Shown: positions 6,846 through 14,311, counted from the stretch's first letter. The stretch: DNA of 35,341 nt from Gammaproteobacteria bacterium (GCA_021773335.1 JAJFKG010000039.1:1-35341); one strand, 5' to 3'. A program made the numbers and translations. Notes: generated by a model not told the origin, from the letters alone.

Positions 6846-7515
6846 TTAAAGCAGTTGACAACAAGATTTCCATGATTCACTTTGAGCGTCAGAATCGTCA
6901 TCTTGCTGTAATAGAGGAGTTGATGCAGTCGCAGTGCTTGAGTTATTGTAGGCCTGTTGTGGAGTTGGTTTTTCGAAAATCATCAAATAGGGGTTGACGC
7001 CAGACGGCGTCGTGATATAAGTGTTTTCTTTAAAAAATAGCTTAGCTGCTTCTACGAAGTCTATACCTTGATACGTTCCGGTTACTAGACTTTCCTGTTC
7101 AGTCCCGATTAAAACAGTGCCTGTATCGGGTTTAATCAGCAAAGAGAGAGTTCGAAAAAAAATCTTTAAATTCGCTGGGAGTAATGGAGAAGGAGGGTAT
7201 GATAATATAGTCAAATTTTCCATATTGCTCTTTTGGCATTTCTTGTAATGTACACAGGAATACTTTCTCTTTGGGATGCCGATGCTTATTCAGGCCTTCA
7301 TTAGCACGTTCAGTATCTGGTTCACATGCATAAACGTCGGCGCCCTGTTTGGCAAAGTACTTAGTTGTTTTTAAATTGTAAGCACCAACATCTAAAATTA
7401 CTTTGCCTTTGATGTTGCTACCTATGGCGTCAATAAAAGGTTTTAGTTTCAGCGTTAGAAGGGAGTATCTGCCACTTTTAAAGCCATAAAATTCGCTGTT
7501 GTTGAAAAAAGCCAT
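6846..7515 (-). pseudogene. SAM-dependent methyltransferase, frameshifted at an A8/T8 run
   Basis: The minus-strand start at 7515 (AGAGGAATT upstream) encodes MAFFNNSEFYGFKSGRYSLL. It continues through a class I SAM-binding motif (VILDVGAYNLKTTKYFA), an acidic residue at the end of strand 2 (ACEPD) and FDYIIIPSF. This frame stops at 7132. The other frame, open from 7223 to 6846, carries the expected continuation RTLSLLIKPDTGTVLIGT and then NPYLMIFEKP. The switch falls at eight T residues on the coding strand (7155-7162); seven would restore one protein. The last 40 or so residues are low-complexity and may be non-native. It lies opposite to the recombinases, like cargo. Slippage or sequencing error could rescue it. 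Confidence 0.65.
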
Positions 7516-7767
7516 CGTAATTCCTCTCTAAGTTTTACGTGTAGAGTTATCTGTGTTGAGTGCGAAGCGGCAGAAGATGTTATAAGCCGTATAAATGAGG
7601 TGTAGTATAGATTGTCACGCCCGATTTGCACAAATAATAACCGATTAAGGGGGGGTTGTCAATCATTTGTAGTGATAGTGGACAAGCTCAGCTATTTGTC
7701 TTACTGGTTAATCAATCGATGTGAGTGTTTTTATATATCTACCGATTTGAAAAAACTGCTGGTGTGG

Positions 7768-7797
7768 CGCCGAGTCATATTCGGCGTTGCTTTTTTT
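7768..7797 (+). terminator. Probable Rho-independent terminator
   Basis: CGCCGA/TCGGCG form a stem with a 7-base loop (7768-7786), followed by TTGC and seven T residues. It ends transcription shortly before hammerhead copy 2. The rest of 7516-7820 holds no convincing gene. Confidence 0.6.
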
Positions 7798-7821
7798 GCG
7801 ATTTTAATTTAACTTAGCTCA

Positions 7822-7877
7822 GCACAACTGATGAGCAGTGGAGCTGCGAAACTGACTTATGAAAGTTAGTCTTGTGT
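7822..7877 (+). ncRNA. Type I hammerhead ribozyme, copy 2
   Basis: CTGATGA is at 7828-7834, stem II GCAG/CTGC at 7835-7838/7844-7847 with loop TGGAG, and GAAA at 7848-7851. Stem III is A-CTGACTT/AAGTTAG-T at 7851-7858/7863-7870 with loop ATGA. The cleavable C is 7871, and stem I is CACAA (7823-7827) with TTGTG (7872-7876). Stem III differs in sequence and length from copy 1 yet pairs in both. That covariation argues for a selected RNA structure. Confidence 0.9.
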
Positions 7878-7880
7878 AAA

Positions 7881-7983
7881 GTCGCTACGTACCCTTAACC
7901 CCAGCGACAGGTCATTTAGATTGGGTTGATTAACGCCTCGGCGTTATATCTCGTAACAGGGTATCTATCAGATACAGCTGTCC
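7881..7983 (+). ncRNA. Conserved structured RNA domain after hammerhead 2
   Basis: The helices of the copy 1 domain recur: GTCGCT/AGCGAC (7881-7886/7903-7908), AACGC-CTCG-GCGTT (7932-7945) and GTATC/GATAC (7961-7965/7971-7975). The last stem has different bases from copy 1 but again pairs. The long unpaired-looking core ACGTACCCTTAACCCC is identical in both copies. The family is unknown. Confidence 0.65.
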
Positions 7984-8284
7984 AGAAATGCCAAGCGCAT
8001 TTTAACATCTCTCCTACTTCGGTAGTGAGAGTCATACGCACGAAAGTGCTGTCAACGTTTAATACCTATTGTATTAATGTCATATAAGTCTGCCATTTTT
8101 TAATGGTGTGCTGGTATGTCTTCGTCTGCTGTGTGCGTAAGCGCATGGTAGCTGGGTGTATCACGATAGTTTGGTACAAAAAATACGTTGATGGTTGTTT
8201 TTTTTATTCTAACCCGTTGGGGGAATGTGTTCCCCCAGAGAGGGAAGTCATTTCTCTACTATTTGACGACAAAGGAGAACTGTC
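7984..8284 (+). other. Leader of the 8285 gene, with hairpin
   Basis: This 300-base leader carries several small hairpins and a perfect GGGGGAA-TGTG-TTCCCCC stem at 8219-8236, about 48 bases before the next ATG. A 61-codon ORF (8103-8288) is open across it but has no ribosome binding site and no sensible protein signature. The layout (hammerhead, structured domain, then small gene) parallels 4232-4632. Confidence 0.45.
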
Positions 8285-8614
8285 ATGAGTAAAGCAACGT
8301 CAATCATTAATTGGTCAAAAGAGGATGCAGAGTTAGAGGAAACGATACGCAAACTTGAGCCATTAGGTTTGAATATTGAGATTTGTGGGCAATGGGTTTG
8401 GGTGCATGGCGATACAAAGCCACACGCTAGAACCCTACGCAGTGCTGGATTGAAATGGTCTAGCAAGAAGCAAGCTTGGTATTACATCCCGCAGGCCTTG
8501 CGTGGGCGACCTTGGCAACCCTCAAGCCAGTCTTGGGACATGTCAACGATACGCACTGCGCACGGTTCGCGTATTGTGAATCATCTGCGTCGTAATCTTG
8601 CGGCCTTGCGTTAA
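8285..8614 (+). CDS. Small protein with WVWVxGDTKPH...WYYIP motif
   Basis: This 109-residue protein starts MSKATSIINWSKEDAE. Its central segment QWVWVHGDTKPHARTLRSAG leads into GLKWSSKKQAWYYIP. That Trp-rich pattern is familiar from short accessory proteins of conjugative plasmids and integrative elements, but no biochemical role is established that I can name. AAAGGAG lies 8 bases before the ATG, a strong start. It follows hammerhead copy 2 and precedes another small gene in the same direction. It supports the view that the left half is remains of an integrative element. Confidence 0.7.
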   Translation: MSKATSIINWSKEDAELEETIRKLEPLGLNIEICGQWVWVHGDTKPHARTLRSAGLKWSSKKQAWYYIPQALRGRPWQPSSQSWDMSTIRTAHGSRIVNHLRRNLAALR

Positions 8615-8650
8615 TTTTTTGTTGGCAACTGAACGGTTGTCTCTTCACAC

Positions 8651-8672
8651 CCCAACGGGGCATCCCGTTGGG
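8651..8672. repeat. Hairpin between the two small genes
   Basis: CCCAACGGG-GCAT-CCCGTTGGG is a perfect 9-bp inverted repeat lying 39 bases before the ATG of the next gene. It echoes the GGGGGAA hairpin before 8285. There is no T-tract, so it is more likely an intergenic RNA structure than a terminator. Confidence 0.6.
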
Positions 8673-8710
8673 ATGCCTATGGGGTTATTGATTATTACCC
8701 TAGGAGAATT

Positions 8711-8911
8711 GTGATGAATCACACATATCGTGAACAAGAGCGAATTGCATTAGACATGGTGCTACACACGCTCAAACAAGAGGTTGTGCAACTGGAATCA
8801 TTTGCGCACCGCTTGAATGAGGAAGATTGTAGCGAGATTAGTCAGCTAGATAAGAGGGTACGTCGTTTATTAGGGGTTTTGCGGCACAACCACCAAATTT
8901 GCTCAATCTGA
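8711..8911 (+). pseudogene. Small helical protein gene interrupted by the Tn3 element
   Basis: The ORF starts MMNHTYREQERIALDMVLHT, after TAGGAGAATT. It encodes a helical, charged protein up to RVRRLL. The Tn3 left inverted repeat begins at 8873, so the last 12 residues (GVLRHNHQICSI) come from the transposon. The native C-terminus is lost or displaced to the right of 14007, where GACTACCAAACTAAG (from 14013) is open in a compatible frame for 18 codons. The original product is unrecognised; it was the second gene after hammerhead copy 2. Confidence 0.55.
8873..8911 (+). repeat. Tn3 left terminal inverted repeat
   Basis: It begins GGGGTTTTGCGGCACAACCA and ends TCAATCTGA. It differs from the right end at only 3 of 39 positions. 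Confidence 0.9.
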
Positions 8912-8931
8912 CCACTGGGCTAGAGAGCATA

Positions 8932-9702
8932 TTAGAGTGATGCGCTTAATTTTTCCTCAATAAATGTGAATATGGTGCTCGCTTTTACAGCTTCTCCTAA
9001 TCCTATAAATTGCTTGCTATTATTGTCCTGCATAGAAATTTTAACCATTCCCAAAAAAACAAGCCTTGTTCCTACGACAGTGTTTAAGCCGTCAGAGTAT
9101 GTCCCTTGATTATATATGAATACAGGGCTGCCACTAGAACCTGGAAAAACACCGGCATCAATAATAAATGTAGTTTTATCATATGGCCAAATTGGAGTGG
9201 CAGTTATCCCTCTCCTAACTATTGGAAGATTGTGTAAAGTTTCTTTTAAGCCGTAGGGGTACCCAATAAAAGTGATTTCTTCTATTGCCGCTAGCTTTTC
9301 TTCTTTATCCTTTGAATAAACCAGTTTTTTATCAATTGATTTGTAAAAAACTCTTACATTTTTCTCAGATAATGTTTTTAATATTGGCGCAATGGGTACG
9401 AAAGCTACATCTAATCTATTATCCCGATAAGAACTGAAATAGCTTGACGCTATTTCAACTCTAACTTTGTCGTTAGTGATGGGGTTAGTGCCACCAGAAT
9501 CAGCTTTAAAGAACTCAACGTAAATATTTTTGGCGTCATTTATTACGTGATCATTTGTAATGAGTACAGGTATACTGTTTTTATCATCTGCCTGAATAGA
9601 CACTATAAAACCAGTTCCATAACTTAAATTACCCCTATCATTTTGAGCTTGGATTGGGACTGTAGTAAATAGTAACTCCGTACTAGGATGACTGTAATTC
9701 AT
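8932..9702 (-). CDS. Trypsin-like serine protease (Tn3 cargo)
   Basis: This 256-residue protein has the chymotrypsin/HtrA-type triad: H52 (LITNDHVI), D98 (NRLDVAFVP) and S190 in PGSSGSPVF. An oxyanion-hole glycine precedes the Ser, and the N-terminus has the usual GTGFIV strand. There is no signal peptide or PDZ domain, so it is a short cytoplasmic protease. It overlaps the preceding membrane-protein gene by one base (TAATG), so the two are translationally coupled. It sits between the Tn3 left end and the resolvase, the normal cargo position. Such orphan trypsin-fold proteases often act as effectors or sensors in phage-defence cassettes; that role here is inference. Confidence 0.8.
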   Translation of the reverse strand: MNYSHPSTELLFTTVPIQAQNDRGNLSYGTGFIVSIQADDKNSIPVLITNDHVINDAKNIYVEFFKADSGGTNPITNDKVRVEIASSYFSSYRDNRLDVAFVPIAPILKTLSEKNVRVFYKSIDKKLVYSKDKEEKLAAIEEITFIGYPYGLKETLHNLPIVRRGITATPIWPYDKTTFIIDAGVFPGSSGSPVFIYNQGTYSDGLNTVVGTRLVFLGMVKISMQDNNSKQFIGLGEAVKASTIFTFIEEKLSASL

Positions 9703-10181
9703 TATTCCTCCACCACTGGTTCAATATTCTCTGGGTCTGGTAAAAAATCATCTAAAATAATATTAAGGTTATTATGAGCTACGGCCGTTAGATATTTCCT
9801 TAAATAAAACCAAAATCCACCGGTTATAAATGCTAAAACAATTAAAATAATGTATGTCCAGAATCCAACTTTTGAATACGGATCGAGAGTTACCCAAAGA
9901 CTGGCAAGCAAAGAGATAATAGCGCCAAATATCGCGCTGCATATATCAGCAAGAAAGCTACTAGATTTTTTTAAGCCATCTCTTGCTTCTGATAAATGTT
10001 TTCTAGCTTTAGAAATGTACTTTGATGAACACAGAATTTTTTTATCATTGGCGTCATCCGCAGGAACTACAAGTGCTGTTTTTTCAGTTACGCGAATCTC
10101 ATTACTGCCGACAGGAGCATCATCTTTTCCAATATGATATGAGCAGGGTACAGCGCTAACTTTATTTTCCTCAGAATCCAA
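9702..10181 (-). CDS. Two-TM membrane protein partnered with the protease
   Basis: This 159-residue protein has a charged cytoplasmic-looking N-terminus of about 75 residues, including a helical KARKHLSEARDGLKK segment. Two hydrophobic helices follow (AIFGAIISLLASLWVTL and GFWTYIILIVLAFITGGFWF) with a short linker, then an acidic tail (DDFLPDPENIEPVVEE). There is no signal peptide. The architecture recalls two-TM effectors of the SLATT type, which are thought to disrupt membranes in defence systems, but I see no decisive motif. It is transcribed first, and the protease follows through a TAATG overlap. Confidence 0.65.
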   Translation of the reverse strand: MDSEENKVSAVPCSYHIGKDDAPVGSNEIRVTEKTALVVPADDANDKKILCSSKYISKARKHLSEARDGLKKSSSFLADICSAIFGAIISLLASLWVTLDPYSKVGFWTYIILIVLAFITGGFWFYLRKYLTAVAHNNLNIILDDFLPDPENIEPVVEE

Positions 10182-10356
10182 AATAATAATCTCTTAAACT
10201 GCTATTGGTTAATAAAACCTACGTTTAATTTACCGTTATTAATCACTTTGAATTAACAACGAGTTACCGTGCTGTCTATGGTAAATAAATGCTGGCAAAT
10301 AATCAATAGAAACTTTACAATGCCGCAACAGAGTTTATTAACGGAAAATGGAAGTC
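10182..10356. promoter_or_regulatory. Divergent intergenic region, likely promoters and res site
   Basis: About 170 AT-rich bases separate the minus-strand cargo from the plus-strand resolvase. It contains partly repeated TTTACCGTTATTAA and GAGTTACCGTG segments. In Tn3 elements the resolution site lies directly upstream of the resolvase, so res is expected here. I could not delimit the subsites or promoters by eye. Confidence 0.4.
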
Positions 10357-10914
10357 ATGAAAATTGGATATGCGCGAATTTCAACCTTAGAGCAAAATTT
10401 AGACTTGCAAGTTGACGCACTTAAAAAAGAAGGCTGCGAAAAAATTATTACTGATGAAGTCAGCGGCTCTGTTGCTGACCGACCTGGGTTATCCAAGGTT
10501 AAAGAACTGTTGCGAAAAGGTGACACTCTGGTTGTTTGGAGACTCGATCGCTTAGGACGAACACTTCGACATCTTATTGAATGGGTAAATGAATTGGATG
10601 AGCAAGGAATCAGTTTTAAAAGCCTTCAAGAGACTATTGATACTACCAGTTCATCAGGAAAATTAATTTTTCACATCTTTGGCGCATTGTCAGAGTTTGA
10701 ACGTAATCTTATTCGTGAGCGTACCCGTGCAGGCATTGAAGCCGCAAGGTCACGTGGCCGACAAGGTGGCCGCCCTAAAAAATTAAAAAAAGATAAACGA
10801 CAGCTTGCTGTTGATTTGTATAAAGGAAAAAAGCATTCCATTAGCCAAATTTGTGAAATGACAGGGATTTCTAAGCCAACGCTGTATAAATATGTCCGAG
10901 AGTCAGAGAGCTAG
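10357..10914 (+). CDS. tnpR: Serine resolvase/invertase of the Tn3 element
   Basis: This is a small serine recombinase that resolves Tn3 cointegrates. It starts MKIGYARISTLEQNLDLQVD with catalytic Ser9, has the family motifs WRLDRLGRTLRHL and LSEFERNLIRERTRAG, and ends in a Hin-type helix-turn-helix (ISQICEMTGISKPTLYKYV). From the ATG at 10357 it is 185 residues; an in-frame ATG at 10348 would add MEV. The 10357 start gives the usual family N-terminus. It is followed 9 bases later by the transposase in the same direction, so one operon is likely. Confidence 0.9.
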   Translation: MKIGYARISTLEQNLDLQVDALKKEGCEKIITDEVSGSVADRPGLSKVKELLRKGDTLVVWRLDRLGRTLRHLIEWVNELDEQGISFKSLQETIDTTSSSGKLIFHIFGALSEFERNLIRERTRAGIEAARSRGRQGGRPKKLKKDKRQLAVDLYKGKKHSISQICEMTGISKPTLYKYVRESES

Positions 10915-10923
10915 GGTCATCAA

Positions 10924-13900
10924 ATGAATAACAATAGGTTTGCCTTACTGTCTCAAGCGGAGATCGAAGAACTTTATGCCAGACCAAGGTTTAATGACGA
11001 ACAGCGCCAATATTTTTTTGCACTGAGTGAAGTTGATTACTCGACTATCAATGCTTATCGGAACAAAAAATCACAGCTTTATTTCATATTACAGCTTGGG
11101 TATTTCAGGGCCGGTGGGCAATTCTATGATTTTCAGTTTGATGAGGTTGAATCAGATTTTTCTTATGTTGTTGCAACGTATTTTGAATCTGATCTTGTGC
11201 TTATAACAGGAAAAATTGCCCGCAACACTAGCATGAAGCAAAAACTTGATATTCTTAGGCTTGAAGGGTACGAGCAGTGGAGCATGACCCTATTACCAAA
11301 GATCGAGGCGCATACTATCCATCTTATGCGTTACTTTCCTAAAGGTGATGATACTCTAAGAGAGCTGCTGTGCTACTTTGAAAAACACAAAATTACACTC
11401 CCCAGCTATCGAACCTTACAAGATTTATTTACTCGGTGCTCAGCCGAAGAAAACAAACGATTAAATGAGATTACTGCCACATTACCAATAAAGATTAAGC
11501 AACAACTGGATAATATCATTAAAAATGACGATGGAATTAGCAAGCTAAGTTTAATACGTTCAGACCAGAAGAATTTTCAATACACAGCCATTAAACTCGA
11601 AGTTGAAAAAGTCATCCTGCTAGAAGATTTATATCAATTTTCAAAAGAATTTATACCAGCACTAAGTCTAGCTAAAAATGCTGTGCGCTATTATGCAACT
11701 CTTGCAGAGCGTTATCCTATCCATCGACTAAGAAAAATCAAAAAGCACCAACAATGGCTATACGTTATTTGCTTTTTCTACCACCGATACCAACAGCTCA
11801 TGGGTAACTTAATCACAAGCTTTACAGTCAATATGGCATCAGTCATTGCAGACAGCAAAGCTTATGCTGATACTCAAGCGATGCTGCATGGATCTGAAGT
11901 TGTTGCTCAATTTCCAAAATTATCAGCTTTTTTGAAATGGTTTGCTTTTGAGAAACATGAGCCAGACACTAAGTATGAAACATTAAGTAAAGAAGCCTTT
12001 GCTATTTTACCGCAAGAAAAATTTTCGGTGTTGGCTGAGTTCATGGAAGGCAACGCTTTCGATAAAGAATCCGCAAAATGGGATTTCTTTTCAGCTTCAT
12101 CAAGGATCTTATCCTTGTACTTCAGGCCAATTTTATTGGCCGTAGATTTCGAATTTTATAAACCGCAAGGTGAGCTAATTAATTTGATGGATATTTTAAA
12201 ACGGCACTATAGAAATAATAAAAATCCCGCTGACATAAAACTTTCTGACGAACTTGGCCTTACAATTAACAAAAAATATTTGCCATATCTTAAAAGCAGC
12301 CCAACAGATGAGCATATTGACCCATATCGCCTTGAGTTTTACCTCTACAAAAAAATGTACCATCAGCTAGAGCGAGGCCGATTATTTTGTAATGAAAGTG
12401 TGTCGTATTGCAGCTTGGATCATGATTTGGTTGCAGATGAAGTGGTGGACCAAGCCGATAAAATTGCCGAAAAATTTGGTTATGACAAGCTGCCCATTTA
12501 TTGTGATCAACGGTTAGATGAAGCATTAGAAGCTCTAACAGAAGCATGGGAGCGAACAAACGCTAGAATTGCATCCGGTGAAAATAATGGTATTAAAACT
12601 GAGACTATCAGAGATGAAACTATTTGGAGCTTGTTGTATGAAACTGGCGATGCTGATAACAAAAGCTCTTTCTTTAGCAGTCTTGGCTCCACTGAGATTG
12701 CGGATGTTTTTAAATTCATAGGCGACAGATCTGATCTATGGTCTGCCTTTAGCCACATTAAATATAAGAGTAGAAAACAAAGGTCTGCGGATGGTATTAG
12801 CATTATCGCTTGCATATTGTCCGATGCCTTTGGTTTCGGCATTCAAAAAATGGCGGGTATGTCAGACATCAATTATAATCATTTACGCTCCACAGCTGAA
12901 AATTTTATTCGCCCTGAAACATTGCAGGCGGCAAACAAAATATTAAGTGATTTTACCTGTGCACTGCCCATCTTCAAAATTTGGAATATCGTCGATAATC
13001 TAACGCTTGCTGATGCGGATGGGCAGAAAGTTGAAACCAGTAGGCATACCATTCAATCTCGTTATTCAAGTAAATATTTCGGAACAGCCAAAGGCGTATC
13101 TGTGTATACGTTGATGGCAAATCATATCCCTGTTAATGCTAAGGTAATTGGTTTGAACGAACATGAGAGTCACCATCTGTATGACCTTGTTTATAACAAT
13201 GAAACAAATGTTAGTATTGATTTAGTAACAGGCGACAACCATTCCATTAACCAACTCAACTTTATTGCGCTAGATGTTATTGATGTTGGGTTTATACCCA
13301 GCATCAAAAATATTAGAGCTGAAGCAGATAAGCTTTATTCTGCGGATGAACCTGAGAATTATTCTGGATTAATTATGCCATCTGCAAAAATCAAACGGCC
13401 ATTAATTGAATCTCAAAAACGTGGTATTTTGCGAGTTTTACTATCGCTGATCATGCAGGAAAATACGCAAAGTGTGATCATCAGGAAATTGTCATCACAC
13501 AAGCGATATTCAAGGCTTAGGGCGGCTCTCTGGGAGTACAATAAGCTTTTCAAAAGTACACATGTGTTAAACATGATCGATAATATGCAGCTTAGAAAAT
13601 GGGTAAGAACCGCCAGGAACAGAACAGAGGCTTATCATCAGCTTCAAAATGTGATCAGAAAAATTTACAGCGGCGTGTTTAAAGGTAGAAAAATCGCTGA
13701 CAATTTAATGTGTGCTGAGTCTTCTCGCCTGGTTGCTAATGTGATCATTGCATACAATGCCATACTGCTAAATAATCTGTATGAGAAGCTTTGTGCAAAG
13801 CGTGGTGAAGATATTGCTAAAAAAATTATTGCTAAAATATCACCTGTTGCTTGGAGCCACATTTCGTTTACTGGGAAGTACAACTTCAAAAACAGAAAGT

Positions 13901-13962
13901 ATGATGTTTATTTCGATGAAGTGATTGCCACTCTGGAGCAGCAATTGGAAACAATGCTCTGA
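10924..13962 (+). CDS. tnpA: Tn3-family transposase
   Basis: At 1012 residues it is full length for a Tn3 TnpA, which binds the 38-bp ends and makes the cointegrate. The N-terminal half carries the DNA-binding region (MNNNRFALLSQAEIEELYAR, typical of the family). The DDE catalytic domain is in the last 350 residues. The first Asp is in TLADADGQKVE, the second in VTGDNHSINQ, and the Glu in CAESSRLVANVIIAYNAILL. No stop or frameshift interrupts it. The stop is 6 bases before the right inverted repeat. Confidence 0.93.
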   Translation: MNNNRFALLSQAEIEELYARPRFNDEQRQYFFALSEVDYSTINAYRNKKSQLYFILQLGYFRAGGQFYDFQFDEVESDFSYVVATYFESDLVLITGKIARNTSMKQKLDILRLEGYEQWSMTLLPKIEAHTIHLMRYFPKGDDTLRELLCYFEKHKITLPSYRTLQDLFTRCSAEENKRLNEITATLPIKIKQQLDNIIKNDDGISKLSLIRSDQKNFQYTAIKLEVEKVILLEDLYQFSKEFIPALSLAKNAVRYYATLAERYPIHRLRKIKKHQQWLYVICFFYHRYQQLMGNLITSFTVNMASVIADSKAYADTQAMLHGSEVVAQFPKLSAFLKWFAFEKHEPDTKYETLSKEAFAILPQEKFSVLAEFMEGNAFDKESAKWDFFSASSRILSLYFRPILLAVDFEFYKPQGELINLMDILKRHYRNNKNPADIKLSDELGLTINKKYLPYLKSSPTDEHIDPYRLEFYLYKKMYHQLERGRLFCNESVSYCSLDHDLVADEVVDQADKIAEKFGYDKLPIYCDQRLDEALEALTEAWERTNARIASGENNGIKTETIRDETIWSLLYETGDADNKSSFFSSLGSTEIADVFKFIGDRSDLWSAFSHIKYKSRKQRSADGISIIACILSDAFGFGIQKMAGMSDINYNHLRSTAENFIRPETLQAANKILSDFTCALPIFKIWNIVDNLTLADADGQKVETSRHTIQSRYSSKYFGTAKGVSVYTLMANHIPVNAKVIGLNEHESHHLYDLVYNNETNVSIDLVTGDNHSINQLNFIALDVIDVGFIPSIKNIRAEADKLYSADEPENYSGLIMPSAKIKRPLIESQKRGILRVLLSLIMQENTQSVIIRKLSSHKRYSRLRAALWEYNKLFKSTHVLNMIDNMQLRKWVRTARNRTEAYHQLQNVIRKIYSGVFKGRKIADNLMCAESSRLVANVIIAYNAILLNNLYEKLCAKRGEDIAKKIIAKISPVAWSHISFTGKYNFKNRKYDVYFDEVIATLEQQLETML

Positions 13963-13968
13963 TGAATC

Positions 13969-14007
13969 TCAGATTGAGCAGATTTGGTGGTTCCGCCGCA
14001 AAACCCC
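13969..14007 (-). repeat. Tn3 right terminal inverted repeat
   Basis: On the minus strand it reads GGGGTTTTGCGGCGGAACCA and ends TCAATCTGA, differing from the left end at 3 of 39 bases. The flanking 5 bases are ATATA. Confidence 0.9.
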
Positions 14008-14149
14008 ATATAGACTACCAAACTAAGCCAGAAAAATCGAGAATCGAAGATGGTGAGTTGAATCTGTAAGGATTGTCAGTTTAACAAGCACAATTCAATG
14101 CCTGTTTTATGCTTCCTATCCCGCCACTGATATAAAAAATAAGCCCGCT

Positions 14150-14311
14150 TTTTAGCTACTTAAAATAGGAGGGAATTATTGCTACCTTTTTTACGCAGCA
14201 ACTTTAGGTACTGAAAGTACGTTACTCTAAATAGCGCTGAAAAAATATACGCAACTTTTGCTCGCTCTTTTAGGTACTAAAAATACGTCCCTTTAAATGG
14301 CACCAAAAAAC
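14150..14311 (+). repeat. Three degenerate tandem units around TTTAGGTACT
   Basis: The gap 14008-14447 holds no gene. TTTTAGCTACT (14150), TTTAGGTACT (14203) and TTTTAGGTACT (14268) each start a related block. The last two blocks align over about 43 bases (TTTAGGTACT, AAA, TACGT, CT, TAAAT, GC, AAAAAA) with a 66-base period. Each block has a small internal palindrome (GTACTGAAAGTAC). The role is unknown; they could be protein-binding repeats or decayed cassette recombination sites. Confidence 0.5.

Larger units (their letters stand above)
4232..7983 (+). mobile_element. Putative hammerhead-flanked tyrosine-recombinase unit
   Basis: Two directly repeated hammerhead modules of about 160 bp flank roughly 3.4 kb. 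That interval holds one small gene, a degenerate and an intact tyrosine recombinase in overlapping frames, and a frameshifted methyltransferase on the other strand. Recombination between the repeats would excise a circle of about 3.6 kb with one ribozyme copy. A transcript spanning both ribozymes could self-cleave to a unit-length RNA. That this is a mobile element is inference. The alternative is two unrelated operons of one larger element, each with a hammerhead leader. Confidence 0.4.
7820..7983 (+). repeat. Hammerhead-bearing direct repeat, right copy
   Basis: It repeats 4232-4393 in the same orientation, starting CAGCACAACTGATGAGCAG and ending CAGCTGTC. Unlike the left copy, it has no array of inverted repeats upstream; a terminator hairpin lies there instead. 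Confidence 0.85.
8873..14007 (+). mobile_element. Tn3-family transposon (about 5.1 kb) with protease/membrane cargo
   Basis: Both ends carry 39-bp inverted repeats starting GGGGTTTTGCGGC, the Tn3 signature. Inside are a two-gene minus-strand cassette (trypsin-like protease and two-TM protein), then resolvase and transposase on the plus strand. The 5 bases flanking each end are TATTA and ATATA, so no clean 5-bp duplication is present. Both transposition genes look intact, so the element may be functional or recently so. Confidence 0.9.

Noticed and set aside
7612..7812. 66-codon plus-strand ORF before hammerhead 2
   Set aside because: It has no ribosome binding site and no protein-like pattern, and it runs through a terminator hairpin.
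8103..8288. 61-codon ORF upstream of the 8285 gene
   Set aside because: It has odd composition, overlaps the next start and spans a strong hairpin. It is more likely a leader region.
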